The notes: generated by a model from the sequence alone, not told the origin. DNA of 38,270 bases from an uncultured Bacteroides sp. (GCA_900766195.1 CAAFUN010000042.1:1-38270); one strand, 5' to 3'; shown: positions 16,154 through 25,302, counted from the stretch's first letter. Program-made: numbers and translations.

Positions 16154-19100
16154 TTATTTTGTCTTTTCTATAATCCAGTTACGGGCATTGACAAAAGCTT
16201 CTATCCATGGAGTGACCTGATCATTGTTGACACGGTTTGCCGGATAATAAGCATTCTGCCAAGGGAAGATGGCACGTTCAAGGTGAGGCATCATGGCCAG
16301 ATGACGTCCGTCTTCACTGGCCAATGCAGCTACACTATAAGCGGAGCCATTGGGGTTGCCAGGATACTCGTCGTAACTGTATTTTGCCACTACATTGTAT
16401 TTATCTTCGTCATAAGGAAGCGTGAACTTGCCTTCGCCGTGGGCTACCCATATACCAAGCTTACTTCCGCTTAGAGAGCCAAACATGACGCTGCGGTTAG
16501 TAGGTATGGTAACACCAAGGAAGGTTGATTCGAATTTGTGTGAATCATTATGTTCCATTTTTCCTTTCTTCTTATGTTCGGGATTAATTAACCCAAGCTC
16601 CATCATCAACTGGCAGCCGTTGCAGATACCCAAGGATAGGGTGTCTTGACGAGCATAAAACTTATCCAATGTCTCTTTGGCCTTTTCGTTGAAGAGGAAT
16701 CCACCTGCCCATCCTTTGGCAGAGCCAAGTACGTCGGAATTAGAGAAGCCACCGCAGTAGACAATAAGGTTGATGTCTTCCAGTGTTTCACGTCCGCTGA
16801 TAAGGTCGGTCATGGTTACATCTTTCACATCAAACCCTGCCAGATAGAGCGAGTATGCCATTTCTCTCTCTCCGTTTGTCCCTTTCTCACGGATAATGGC
16901 AGCGCGTATGCCACTAGGAGTACGACGTTCCGCATCAATGCCATAGTGTGAGAACTTACCCTTGAAACCGGGTAGGAATGCAAATTCCACAGGTTGCATC
17001 TTGTAATTCTCAAACCGCTTCTTGGCGCAACCGTTCATGGATTGCTTGTTATCAAGCAGATAAGAGCTGGAGTACCATACATCACGCATGTAATCAATAC
17101 CAAACTGATAAGTAACTCCATCCTTGTTGACGAGGATATGTCTTTCGTCGGTAGGTTTACCGATTTTAATATAACCAACACCCGCTTCATCAAGGATGTG
17201 CTTCACAGCCTCTTGCTGATGATCGCTTACTTGGATGACGATACCCGGATTTTCGGCAAACAATACTTTCACCAAGTCGTTCTCTTTGATCTTGCTGATG
17301 TCTATATCCAAACCACCTTCCACGTTTGCAAAGCACATTTCGAGCAGTGTGGTTATCAGTCCGCCGGCAGAAATATCATGCCCGGCGAGGATCAGCTTCT
17401 TGTTGATCAGTTCTTGTACGGCAAGGAAAGCATCGCGGAAGTATTCGGCATCTTGTACGCAAGGCACTTCGTCGCCCACCTTGCCCAATGACTGTGCAAA
17501 GGCGGAACCTCCCAACTTCAGGTTGTCAAAGCTGAAATCTATATGATAAAGCGTAGTTTTTTCATCGTTGACTAAAACTGGTGAGACTACTTTCTTCACG
17601 TCAGATACTTCGCCACCGGCTGAAACGATCACCGTTCCCGGAGAGATCACTTTGCTGCCGTCAGGGTATTTCTGCGTCATTGATAGAGAGTCTTTACCCG
17701 TAGGCACATTGATCTGCAAGGCGCAGCAGAAGTCGCTTAATGCCTTTACAGCTGTGTATAGACGTGCATCTTCGCCTTCTTGCGAGCGGCAAGGCCACAT
17801 CCAGTTGGCTGATAGAGATACACTGTCCAGTCCTTCGGCAAGAGGTGCCCAGATCAAGTTGGTCAGTGCCTCACTTACTGCAAGTATAGAGCCGGCTGCA
17901 GGGTCTGCAAGCGCTGCTTGCGGTGCATGGCCGATGGATGTTGCAATACCTTTTTCTCCTCTATAGTCCAATGCAACAACGCCGCAATCACTCAAAGGCA
18001 ACTGAATTTCACCCTGACACTGCTGGCGTGCTATCTTACCTGTTACCGAGCGGTCCACTTTATTGGTTAACCAGTCTTTACAAGCCACAGCCTCCAGTTG
18101 CAATACATTGGTCAAGTATTCATGCAGTTTAGACTGTTCGTATTTAGGCATTTTGTAATGACGTTCCACTGTTTTGTCCACCATATACGTTTTAGGTGAA
18201 GAACCGAACATCTGATCTACGGCAAGGTCAAAAGGACGTATGCCGTCTGCCTGCTGGAAAGAAAACCGATGATCGCCTGTTGTTTCACCTACCACGTACA
18301 TCGGAGCACGCTCACGCTCGGCCACCTTACGTACATGCTCAATGGCATCTTCGTGAATGAGTAAGCCCATACGCTCTTGGCTTTCATTGGCTATAATCTC
18401 TTTGGCGGACAATGTCTTGTCGCCTATAGGAAGTTTGCTCATGTCGATTACGCCTCCGCACTCTTCCACCAATTCCGAAAGGCAATTGACGTGTCCTGCG
18501 GAACCGTGGTCGTGTATAGATACAATAGGGTTGTTGTCTTCCTCACAAAGCGCACGAACCACATTGTAGGCACGTTTCTGCATTTCGGCATTGGCACGTT
18601 GCACAGCATTCAGCTCAATGCCACTGCTGTATCGTCCCGTATCCACAGAGGATACCGAGCCACCTCCCAGACCGATACGGTAATTGTCACCGCCAATTAC
18701 CACTACCTTATTGCCCGTTTCAGGCTTACCTTTCAGGCAGTCGCGTTGCGTGCCATAGCCCACACCACCTGCCAGCATAATAACTTTGTCGTAACCGTAA
18801 ATGGTGTTTTCTCCTTTACCACCTTCGGCATGCTCAAAAGTCAATACCGAGCCGCAGATAAGCGGTTGGCCAAACTTGTTGCCAAAGTCGCTGGCACCGT
18901 TGGATGCTTTAATCAGAATTTGTTCGGGAGTCTGGTACAACCATTTGCGTACCGGCAGAATCTCTTCCCATGGGCGTCCCTCTTCGGTGCGCGGATAGGA
19001 AGTCATATATACGGCTGTTCCGGCAATAGGCCATGAGCCCTTACCACCGCCCATACGGTCGCGTATCTCGCCACCTGTTCCTGTAGATGCACCGTTGAAC

Positions 19101-19870
19101 GGTTCAACAGTAGTTGGGAAGTTGTGCGTCTCAGCTTTCAGTGAGATAACACTTTTCACATCTTTTATTTGGAAGTAGTCCGACTTAGACTGATCGGCCG
19201 GTGCAAACTGCTCAATGACCGGTCCCTCGGCAAAAGCCACATTATCTTTATAAGCCGATATAATTTTGTTTGGATTCTCCTGAGTAGTCTTCTTAATCAT
19301 TTGAAATAATGACGACTCTTGCTCTACGCCATCAATAACAAATGTTCCACCGAATATTTTATGGCGGCAATGTTCCGAATTGATTTGTGCAAAGCCAAAC
19401 ACTTCAGAGTCGGTCAAAGGACGTCCAAGGTCTTTTTCCACCTGCTTAAGATAGTCCATTTCCTCTTTAGAAAGAGCCAATCCTTCCTGCTCGTTGTAAG
19501 CTTCGAGGTTTTCAATATGCACAATGGGCTGCGGTTTCCTGTCGGTGGTAAACACTTGCTGATCGAGACCTTTGTACATGCGTTGTAACATGGGGTCACG
19601 GTCGGCATCTTCATTTTTAACCGGGAAATACTCCTCAATGCGGACGATACCTTTCAGCCCCATATTCTGGGTGATTTCCACGGCATTCGTACTCCAAGGA
19701 GTAATCATTTCCCTACGCGGTCCGACAAAATATCCTTTCAGGTTGTCTTCACTCTCGGGGTTGGCCTCTCCGAAAAGCCAGCAGAGCTTTTCACTGTCTG
19801 TTTGAGAAAGTGCGCAATCACATTCTACGGCAATCACGCTTTTGGATGGGGTTCTGAAAAAAAGAATCAT
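16154..19870 (-). CDS. purL: Phosphoribosylformylglycinamidine synthase, single-chain type
   Basis: PurL converts FGAR, glutamine and ATP to FGAM, the fourth step of de novo purine synthesis. The 1238-residue chain is the large proteobacterial/eukaryotic type, with the glutaminase fused, not the small PurSLQ form. An N-terminal PurS-like region is followed by two PurM-like halves (SLKAETHNFPTTVEPFNGAS; GGGSVSSVDTG; TGKDSLSM) and a class-I glutamine amidotransferase with its nucleophile Cys1083 in GICNGCQL and the His of MMPHLERA. All parts are complete. It has a leader of about 100 nt with a possible three-way junction and its own terminator, so it is transcribed alone. Confidence 0.97.
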   Translation of the reverse strand: MILFFRTPSKSVIAVECDCALSQTDSEKLCWLFGEANPESEDNLKGYFVGPRREMITPWSTNAVEITQNMGLKGIVRIEEYFPVKNEDADRDPMLQRMYKGLDQQVFTTDRKPQPIVHIENLEAYNEQEGLALSKEEMDYLKQVEKDLGRPLTDSEVFGFAQINSEHCRHKIFGGTFVIDGVEQESSLFQMIKKTTQENPNKIISAYKDNVAFAEGPVIEQFAPADQSKSDYFQIKDVKSVISLKAETHNFPTTVEPFNGASTGTGGEIRDRMGGGKGSWPIAGTAVYMTSYPRTEEGRPWEEILPVRKWLYQTPEQILIKASNGASDFGNKFGQPLICGSVLTFEHAEGGKGENTIYGYDKVIMLAGGVGYGTQRDCLKGKPETGNKVVVIGGDNYRIGLGGGSVSSVDTGRYSSGIELNAVQRANAEMQKRAYNVVRALCEEDNNPIVSIHDHGSAGHVNCLSELVEECGGVIDMSKLPIGDKTLSAKEIIANESQERMGLLIHEDAIEHVRKVAERERAPMYVVGETTGDHRFSFQQADGIRPFDLAVDQMFGSSPKTYMVDKTVERHYKMPKYEQSKLHEYLTNVLQLEAVACKDWLTNKVDRSVTGKIARQQCQGEIQLPLSDCGVVALDYRGEKGIATSIGHAPQAALADPAAGSILAVSEALTNLIWAPLAEGLDSVSLSANWMWPCRSQEGEDARLYTAVKALSDFCCALQINVPTGKDSLSMTQKYPDGSKVISPGTVIVSAGGEVSDVKKVVSPVLVNDEKTTLYHIDFSFDNLKLGGSAFAQSLGKVGDEVPCVQDAEYFRDAFLAVQELINKKLILAGHDISAGGLITTLLEMCFANVEGGLDIDISKIKENDLVKVLFAENPGIVIQVSDHQQEAVKHILDEAGVGYIKIGKPTDERHILVNKDGVTYQFGIDYMRDVWYSSSYLLDNKQSMNGCAKKRFENYKMQPVEFAFLPGFKGKFSHYGIDAERRTPSGIRAAIIREKGTNGEREMAYSLYLAGFDVKDVTMTDLISGRETLEDINLIVYCGGFSNSDVLGSAKGWAGGFLFNEKAKETLDKFYARQDTLSLGICNGCQLMMELGLINPEHKKKGKMEHNDSHKFESTFLGVTIPTNRSVMFGSLSGSKLGIWVAHGEGKFTLPYDEDKYNVVAKYSYDEYPGNPNGSAYSVAALASEDGRHLAMMPHLERAIFPWQNAYYPANRVNNDQVTPWIEAFVNARNWIIEKTK

Positions 19871-19912
19871 ACTTATATTACGATTTGACGATTTACTGTT
19901 TATGATCCGGTA

Positions 19913-19959
19913 AAACGAGTTCCGAAGAGCTGGAAAGCCTTGTTTAAAGGGGCTCGTTT
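19913..19959 (-). other. Candidate structured leader RNA of purL
   Basis: Read on the minus strand, AAACGAG (19959-19953) can close with CTCGTTT (19919-19913). The closed region contains two short hairpins, CCTT-TAAAC-AAGG and TTCC-AGCTCTTC-GGAA, making a compact three-way junction. The inner stems are only 4 bp, so the fold is tentative. It lies in the 5' leader between the promoter box and the purL ATG. It does not match a riboswitch class that I recognise. Confidence 0.3.
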
Positions 19960-19968
19960 ATTCTTTGG

Positions 19969-19976
19969 CAAAGATA
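19969..19976 (-). promoter_or_regulatory. -7 promoter box for purL
   Basis: The minus strand reads TATCTTTG, matching TAnnTTTG, 98 nt upstream of the purL ATG. It is part of an imperfect palindrome CTTTGCCAAAG. Confidence 0.55.
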
Positions 19977-20094
19977 AACAAAAAAAAGTAGGGGACGGAA
20001 AGAGTGTTATAAATATTGGTATAAACTTACGAATCCTGTCGAAAAAACGTTAACGCTATTGGTCTGTCTCATAAAAAAGTACGATATTTGCGGC

Positions 20095-20748
20095 ATGGTA
20101 CAAATTGAAACCGTGCTAAGCATATTATGGAAAGGGTTCATTATTGGGGTAGTTGTGTCTGCTCCATTGGGTCCTGTAGGCGTGTTATGTATTCAGCGGA
20201 CCTTGAACAAAGGTCGCTGGTATGGTTTTGTAACCGGGCTTGGAGCAGCTCTCAGTGACATAGCTTATGCTTTGCTAACAGGTTATGGCATGAGTTTCGT
20301 TTTTGATTATGTGAATAAAAACAGTTTTTACCTCCAACTCTTCGGTAGCATTATGCTGTTAGGATTCGGTGTTTATACCTTTCGTAGTAATCCTGTTCAC
20401 TCCATTCGTCCTGTTACCGGAAATAAGGGAACCTATTTTCATAATTTTGTCACAGCCTTTGCTGTGACACTTTCCAATCCCTTGATTATATTCCTTTATA
20501 TCGGTCTGTTTGCCCGTTTTGCTTTTGTAAGTGAAGGTATACTCATATTTGAAGCGGTTACCGGATATATTGCCATAGCGCTTGGAGCATTATTGTGGTG
20601 GCTCGGTATCACTTATTTTGTGAATAAAGTGCGAAGCAGGTTCAATTTACGTGGTATATGGATTTTGAATAGGATCATTGGTACTATCGTTATCATTGCC
20701 TCGATTCTCGGATTTATTTTCACTTTAATGGGCGAGTCATTATATTGA
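20095..20748 (+). CDS. LysE-family inner-membrane exporter
   Basis: This 217-residue protein has about six hydrophobic helices and the LysE/RhtB signature near the N-terminus (VVVSAPLGPVGVLCIQRTL), plus the TLSNPLIIFLYIG motif in the middle. Family members export amino acids or related small molecules; the substrate here is unknown. A TTG at 20059 would add 12 residues, but the ATG at 20095 gives the expected start. It heads the run with the DUF4924-like gene, rfbD and prfC. A TATTTG box ends only 4 nt before the ATG, with TTG at 20059-20061, so a nearly leaderless message is possible but weakly supported. Confidence 0.88.
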   Translation: MVQIETVLSILWKGFIIGVVVSAPLGPVGVLCIQRTLNKGRWYGFVTGLGAALSDIAYALLTGYGMSFVFDYVNKNSFYLQLFGSIMLLGFGVYTFRSNPVHSIRPVTGNKGTYFHNFVTAFAVTLSNPLIIFLYIGLFARFAFVSEGILIFEAVTGYIAIALGALLWWLGITYFVNKVRSRFNLRGIWILNRIIGTIVIIASILGFIFTLMGESLY

Positions 20749-20764
20749 CCAAAAAGGCTTTGTT

Positions 20765-21310
20765 ATGATGAATATTGCACAGCAACTGAAAGAAAAAAAC
20801 ATTGCGGAATACCTTATATATATGTGGCAGGTGGAAGATTTAATCCGTGCCCATAAATGTGATATGGATGCTATTGATACTCAGGTTATTTCGCTTTATC
20901 CCGTTGAGGAACGTGTTGCTCTGAAGGAATGGTATGCCAATCTGATAGAGATGATGCGTAGTGAAGATGTAATGGAAAAAGGGCATTTGCAGATCAATAA
21001 GAATGTCATCCAAAACCTTACAGAGCTACATTTAGAGTTGTTGGCTTCTCCCAAATTTCCATACTATAGTGCTGCCTACTTCAAAGCTTTACCATTTATT
21101 GTAGAACTTCGACAAAAAGGGGGTAAGCAGGAAGAAGCTGAGGTGGAGACTTGCTTTGAGGCATTGTATGGCATGCTGTTGCTGCGTTTACAGAAAAAAG
21201 AGATCTCTCCGGGTACAGTAAAAGCCATGGAGGCTATCAGCAGTTTTATCTCTCTATTGGCCAATTATTATGAGAAGGAGAAGAAGGGTGAACTTAAAAT
21301 AGAAGACTGA
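20765..21310 (+). CDS. DUF4924-like cytoplasmic protein
   Basis: The 181-residue protein is mostly alpha-helical by composition, has no signal or membrane segment and ends in a Lys/Glu-rich tail. I recall it as the Bacteroidetes DUF4924 family, from its opening NIAQQLKEKNIAEYLIYMWQVEDLIRA pattern (first part NIAQQLKEKNIAEYLIY) and its position before rfbD-prfC; this was not searched. It begins 17 nt after the LysE gene and is followed 45 nt later by rfbD, so it is probably co-transcribed. No function is known to me. Confidence 0.82.
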   Translation: MMNIAQQLKEKNIAEYLIYMWQVEDLIRAHKCDMDAIDTQVISLYPVEERVALKEWYANLIEMMRSEDVMEKGHLQINKNVIQNLTELHLELLASPKFPYYSAAYFKALPFIVELRQKGGKQEEAEVETCFEALYGMLLLRLQKKEISPGTVKAMEAISSFISLLANYYEKEKKGELKIED

Positions 21311-21355
21311 CACGAGGGATCAGCAGAATAAAAAAGAAAACATACTATAAATTCA

Positions 21356-22222
21356 ATGAGAATCTTAATTACCGGAGCTAACGGTCAGCTTGGCAGCGAG
21401 ATGCAGATCCTTGCCAAAGAGAATCCACAACACGATTACTACATTACCGATGTTCAAGAACTGGATATTTGTGATGAGGAAACTGTACAGGCATACATTA
21501 GTTTGAATAAAATTAATGTAATAGTGAATTGTGCCGCTTATACGGCAGTGGATAAGGCAGAAGACAATGCAGATTTCTGCCGCAAACTAAATAGCGAGGC
21601 TCCGGGCATCTTGGCGCGTGCTGCCGAGCTTCATCAAGCTGCTATGATTCAGATATCTACCGACTATGTTTTTGACGGCACTGCCTATTTACCTTATTCG
21701 GAAGAGCACGAACCCTGTCCGAATTCAATATATGGCTCTACAAAGTTGGAAGGAGAACGGGAGGTGATGCGGCATTGTGCAAAGGCAATGGTGATCCGTA
21801 CGGCATGGCTGTATTCTACCTTTGGAAATAACTTTGTGAAGACCATGATCCGCTTGGGCAATGAGCGCGACAAGCTTGGAGTGGTGTTCGATCAGATAGG
21901 AACACCCACCTACGCTGCTGATCTGGCACGGGTAATCTATACCGCCATTAATCAAGGCATTGTGCCCGGTGTCTATCATTTCAGCAACGAAGGGGTTTGC
22001 TCGTGGTATGACTTTACAAAAGCCATTCATCGGTTGGCAGGCATAACCACCTGCGATGTGCAGCCGGTGCACACAGACGAGTATCCGGTAAAAGCACCAC
22101 GCCCGCAATATTCTGTTTTAGATAAAACAAAGATAAAGAACACGTTCGGTATTAAGATACCTTATTGGGAAGAGTCTCTTGAGCAATGCATCAAGAAGCT
22201 GGAAGTTGAAAACAAGGGATAA
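21356..22222 (+). CDS. rfbD: dTDP-4-dehydrorhamnose reductase
   Basis: RfbD/RmlD reduces dTDP-4-keto-L-rhamnose to dTDP-L-rhamnose for surface polysaccharide synthesis. The 288-residue short-chain dehydrogenase has the NAD(P) motif ITGANGQLGSEM at residues 4-15, NCAAYTAVDKAE, and the catalytic Tyr-Lys pair in SIYGSTKLEGE. The C-terminal region (RPQYSVLDKTKI) is the expected sugar-nucleotide binding end. The other rhamnose genes (rfbA, B, C) are not in the window, so this copy is separated from them here. prfC begins 11 nt after its stop. Confidence 0.93.
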   Translation: MRILITGANGQLGSEMQILAKENPQHDYYITDVQELDICDEETVQAYISLNKINVIVNCAAYTAVDKAEDNADFCRKLNSEAPGILARAAELHQAAMIQISTDYVFDGTAYLPYSEEHEPCPNSIYGSTKLEGEREVMRHCAKAMVIRTAWLYSTFGNNFVKTMIRLGNERDKLGVVFDQIGTPTYAADLARVIYTAINQGIVPGVYHFSNEGVCSWYDFTKAIHRLAGITTCDVQPVHTDEYPVKAPRPQYSVLDKTKIKNTFGIKIPYWEESLEQCIKKLEVENKG

Positions 22223-22233
22223 TTGGATGAAAT

Positions 22234-23799
22234 ATGAATGAGATTGAGAGAAGACGCACCTTTGCCATTATTGCGCATCCGGATGCCGGTAAAACGTCAT
22301 TAACAGAGAAATTGCTGTTGTTCGGAGGTCAGATACAGGTGGCCGGTGCGGTGAAAAGTAACAAAATAAAGAAAACCGCTACATCCGACTGGATGGATAT
22401 TGAGAAGCAACGCGGTATATCGGTAACGACCTCCGTTATGGAGTTCGACTACAAGGACTATAAAATTAATATTCTGGATACTCCCGGTCACCAGGATTTT
22501 GCCGAAGATACCTACCGTACGCTCACTGCCGTAGATAGTGTAATTATCGTGGTGGACGGAGCAAAGGGTGTGGAGTCACAAACGCGTAAGCTGATGGAAG
22601 TTTGCCGTATGCGCAATACTCCGGTGATTATTTTCGTCAACAAGATGGACCGTGAAGGTAAAGATCCTTTTGATTTGCTGGATGAACTGGAAGAGGAGCT
22701 AAGCATTGCCGTACGTCCGCTATCATGGCCTATCGAACAAGGTGCACGCTTTAAGGGAGTGTACAACATTTATGAGCAGAATCTTAACCTTTACCAACCT
22801 TCCAAACAGGTTGTTACCGAGAAGGTAAATGTGGATATTCGTACTGCTGAGCTGGACAAGCATATTGGAACTCCATTGGCCGATAAACTACGTTCGGATC
22901 TGGAACTGATAGCCGGAGTATATCCGGAGTTTAATGCTGAGAATTACTTGAACGGGGAGTTGGCTCCTGTGTTCTTTGGTTCTGCCTTAAACAACTTCGG
23001 AGTACAAGAGTTGCTCGATTGTTTTGTTGAGATAGCACCCAGTCCGCGCCCCATACACACCGAAGAGCGCGAAGTGCGACCCGAAGAACCTAAGTTTACG
23101 GGATTCGTATTTAAAATCACAGCCAATATCGACCCTAACCATCGTTCCTGTATTGCCTTCTGCAAGGTCTGTTCAGGCAAATTTGTACGCAACGCACCCT
23201 ATTTTCATGTGCGTCACGGCAAGACGGTTCGTTTCTCGTCGCCCACCCAGTTTATGGCACAGCGCAAGACCACCATTGATGAGGCTTGGGCAGGAGATAT
23301 CGTGGGACTGCCGGACAATGGCACGTTTAAGATAGGTGACACGCTCACCGAAGGTGAAGTGCTTCACTTCCGCGGCATACCCAGTTTCTCACCGGAGATG
23401 TTTAAGTACATTGAGAATGCCGATCCTATGAAGCAGAAGCAATTGGCTAAAGGAATTGACCAGCTGATGGATGAAGGTGTGGCACAGTTGTTTGTCAACC
23501 AGTTTAACGGACGCAAAATTATAGGTACCGTGGGGCAGTTGCAGTTTGAAGTTATTCAATACCGATTGGAAAACGAATACACAGCCAAGTGTCGTTGGGA
23601 GCCGTTGAGCCTCTATAAAGCCTGTTGGGTGGAGAGCGATGATTCCGCCGAGCTGGAAGCATTTATGAAACGCAAATACCAATATATGGCCAAAGACCGC
23701 GAAGGGCGAGATGTATTTCTTGCCGATAGTTCGTATGTCCTTCAAATGGCACAGATGGATTTTAAGCATATCAAGTTCCACTTCACTAGTGAATTTTGA
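22234..23799 (+). CDS. prfC: Peptide chain release factor 3
   Basis: RF3 is a GTPase that recycles RF1/RF2 from the ribosome after peptide release. The 521-residue protein has the G1 motif AHPDAGKTSLTEKL, switch and G2 region ending in RGISVTTSVM, G3 DTPGHQDF and G4 NKMD, then the beta-barrel and RF3-specific C-terminal domain (GTVGQLQFEVIQYRL). Length is normal. It is the last gene of its operon and is followed by a textbook terminator. Confidence 0.97.
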   Translation: MNEIERRRTFAIIAHPDAGKTSLTEKLLLFGGQIQVAGAVKSNKIKKTATSDWMDIEKQRGISVTTSVMEFDYKDYKINILDTPGHQDFAEDTYRTLTAVDSVIIVVDGAKGVESQTRKLMEVCRMRNTPVIIFVNKMDREGKDPFDLLDELEEELSIAVRPLSWPIEQGARFKGVYNIYEQNLNLYQPSKQVVTEKVNVDIRTAELDKHIGTPLADKLRSDLELIAGVYPEFNAENYLNGELAPVFFGSALNNFGVQELLDCFVEIAPSPRPIHTEEREVRPEEPKFTGFVFKITANIDPNHRSCIAFCKVCSGKFVRNAPYFHVRHGKTVRFSSPTQFMAQRKTTIDEAWAGDIVGLPDNGTFKIGDTLTEGEVLHFRGIPSFSPEMFKYIENADPMKQKQLAKGIDQLMDEGVAQLFVNQFNGRKIIGTVGQLQFEVIQYRLENEYTAKCRWEPLSLYKACWVESDDSAELEAFMKRKYQYMAKDREGRDVFLADSSYVLQMAQMDFKHIKFHFTSEF

Positions 23800-23805
23800 T
23801 TACCG

Positions 23806-23840
23806 AGGCTGCTCCGATAAGAGCAGCCTTTTCTTTTTCA
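23806..23840 (+). terminator. Rho-independent terminator of the LysE-prfC operon
   Basis: A perfect 9-bp stem AGGCTGCTC/GAGCAGCCT with a 6-nt loop begins 7 nt after the prfC stop and is followed by TTTTCTTTTT. Confidence 0.93.
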
Positions 23841-23945
23841 TCAGCTTGAACTTACCTCAGTAGCTATCGCTCTGCTAAAGCCTTTCGACTTCTATTGAAA
23901 CAGGCTTTATTTTCTCGTTCGGCTTAGCTGTAATAATCTCCTTTT

Positions 23946-23980
23946 TTTGTACACCAATGCAGGAATTCTCGTTATCTTTG
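23946..23980 (+). promoter_or_regulatory. Promoter for the lipoprotein-like regulator gene
   Basis: TATCTTTG at 23973-23980 matches the -7 box. TTTG at 23946-23949 lies 23 nt upstream as the -33 element, slightly longer than the usual spacing of about 20. The leader to the ATG at 24018 is about 30 nt. Confidence 0.5.
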
Positions 23981-24017
23981 TCCTTAGGAAACGATTTTCC
24001 TCAAGCTATCTTTATCA

Positions 24018-24998
24018 ATGAAAAACATTCGTATTATTCTTATATGCTTTCTGCTTTCAGGTCTGGCAGCCTGCTCATCTTCTGCCGATCGAAACCTCTT
24101 CAGTTATGAACGTACACTTGTCCGTGCCGATTCACTTGTAAAATCGGGCGCGGTAGACAGTGCTGGAGTTACTCGTCTGGTGGCCGATCTACATCGTCAA
24201 TATAACCAAGCAAAGGAACTTTCCGGAGGAAGCAGGGTGCGCATTGTTCCGGTCAATAAGCATAAACAGCTTTTCTGGGAAGTGTTAGTGGGGTTGATGG
24301 TGGGGCTCAATGTGTGGCTGTCCATTCGTGACATCAAGTTTACGACAGACCGCAAGCATCGGCGTTATCTCCTCCATTTGAGTGAGAATGAGCAGCGCTT
24401 GCTCAACAATGAACGCGAACGTGAAGAGCTGGAAGAGTGCTTAAAAGAAATGTCACTGACTGATGAAGAGCGAGAAGAAGTGCGTCAGTCGTTGGTGAAC
24501 TTGATGGAGCATGACCGTCTTTTGCATGGGGAGAATGAGAAACTTACCGTCCGCCTCAAGGAATATGAGAAACGCCCCATACCCTGCGAAGTAGAGAAGC
24601 TCAAGGAGCAGGACAAACGGGTGCGGATGCTGGACGAACAAGTGCAGAACCTCACCGCCACATTGATAGAGCAAGACGAGATGGTGTCACACCTGCGTTG
24701 CCAACCCAAATTCCTGACAGACGGGCAGTGGGAGCATCTGCACCGGTTGGTCGATAAAGTTTATGAAGGTTTCACCCGTAGCCTTACCGAGAACTTCCCA
24801 CAGTTGACGAGTGCCGACTTGCAGCTCTGTCAGTTGATCCGCCTACGATTTTCTAATGCCCAAATAGCCACGCTGATAGCCGTATCACCAACTTCGGTGT
24901 CACAGCAGAAATTCCGTTTGAAGAAGCGACTTCTGCAAGTGGATGAAACACTGTTTAAAGAGGGTGAAACCGTAGACCTGTTTATCTGGAACTATTAA
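24018..24998 (+). CDS. Lipoprotein-like membrane-anchored coiled-coil protein with C-terminal HTH
   Basis: The 326-residue protein begins with a lipoprotein signal (hydrophobic 5-16, lipobox LAAC with Cys19). A short segment and one strong membrane helix (about 86-103) come next, then a long charged coiled coil (about 115-228) and a C-terminal domain resembling a LuxR-type helix-turn-helix (about 263-306: LTSADLQLCQLIRLRFSNAQ). The layout puts the coiled coil and HTH in the cytoplasm, with about 65 residues in the periplasm. Related Bacteroides regulators usually carry TPR repeats in front of the membrane helix, and none are seen here. A role as a membrane-bound transcription regulator is inferred. 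It stands alone, with a 22-bp tandem repeat downstream. Confidence 0.82.
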   Translation: MKNIRIILICFLLSGLAACSSSADRNLFSYERTLVRADSLVKSGAVDSAGVTRLVADLHRQYNQAKELSGGSRVRIVPVNKHKQLFWEVLVGLMVGLNVWLSIRDIKFTTDRKHRRYLLHLSENEQRLLNNEREREELEECLKEMSLTDEEREEVRQSLVNLMEHDRLLHGENEKLTVRLKEYEKRPIPCEVEKLKEQDKRVRMLDEQVQNLTATLIEQDEMVSHLRCQPKFLTDGQWEHLHRLVDKVYEGFTRSLTENFPQLTSADLQLCQLIRLRFSNAQIATLIAVSPTSVSQQKFRLKKRLLQVDETLFKEGETVDLFIWNY

Positions 24999-25098
24999 TC
25001 CCTTTTTTAGTATTCAATAGTTACATAACTTCGCTCTATAAGGTTTGCTTTTCCACATCCGTTAAGAGTGATCTTTATTCGGTACGGACTTCAACCTA

Positions 25099-25164
25099 AT
25101 TGAGTCGTATACTGAATGGCATTGAGTCGTATACTTAACCCTATTCAGTCGTATACTGATTACA
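25099..25164. repeat. Three tandem 22-bp direct repeats
   Basis: Three adjacent 22-bp units begin at 25099, 25121 and 25143. Each carries ATT(G/C)AGTCGTATACT, with the palindrome GTATAC inside, followed by a 7-nt variable end that is partly similar (GAATGGC, TAACCCT, GATTACA). They occupy the middle of a gap of about 300 nt between a plus-strand regulator gene and a convergent minus-strand operon. Outside them the gap holds only one hairpin and no open frame of interest. Confidence 0.9.
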
Positions 25165-25195
25165 CCCCCTGTCAGAAGCTATTCTGAAAGGGGTG
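25163..25195. terminator. Hairpin after the tandem repeats
   Basis: CACCCC at 25163-25168 pairs with GGGGTG at 25190-25195, and TCAGAA with TTCTGA inside, leaving a 4-nt GCTA loop. There is no T-run on either strand, so it may be a structural or stabilising element between convergent transcripts and not a standard terminator. Confidence 0.45.
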
Positions 25196-25302
25196 GGGAG
25201 GGAGTGTAAAAGTGTTCCGTATTTTTAGATTGTAACGACTGAAATTATATTACATAATTTGAGGTGATGTAGTGCTTGCTTTTGACTATTATTGTTTTCT
25301 TC

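Noticed and set aside
18377..19036. 219-codon plus-strand open frame
   Set aside because: It is antisense to the PurL synthetase domain, which is fully conserved in the other strand; no start-site signals or family features.
25099..25164. Possible CRISPR array
   Set aside because: The three units are directly adjacent with only about 7 variable bases each, so there are no spacer-length unique sequences, and no cas gene is present.
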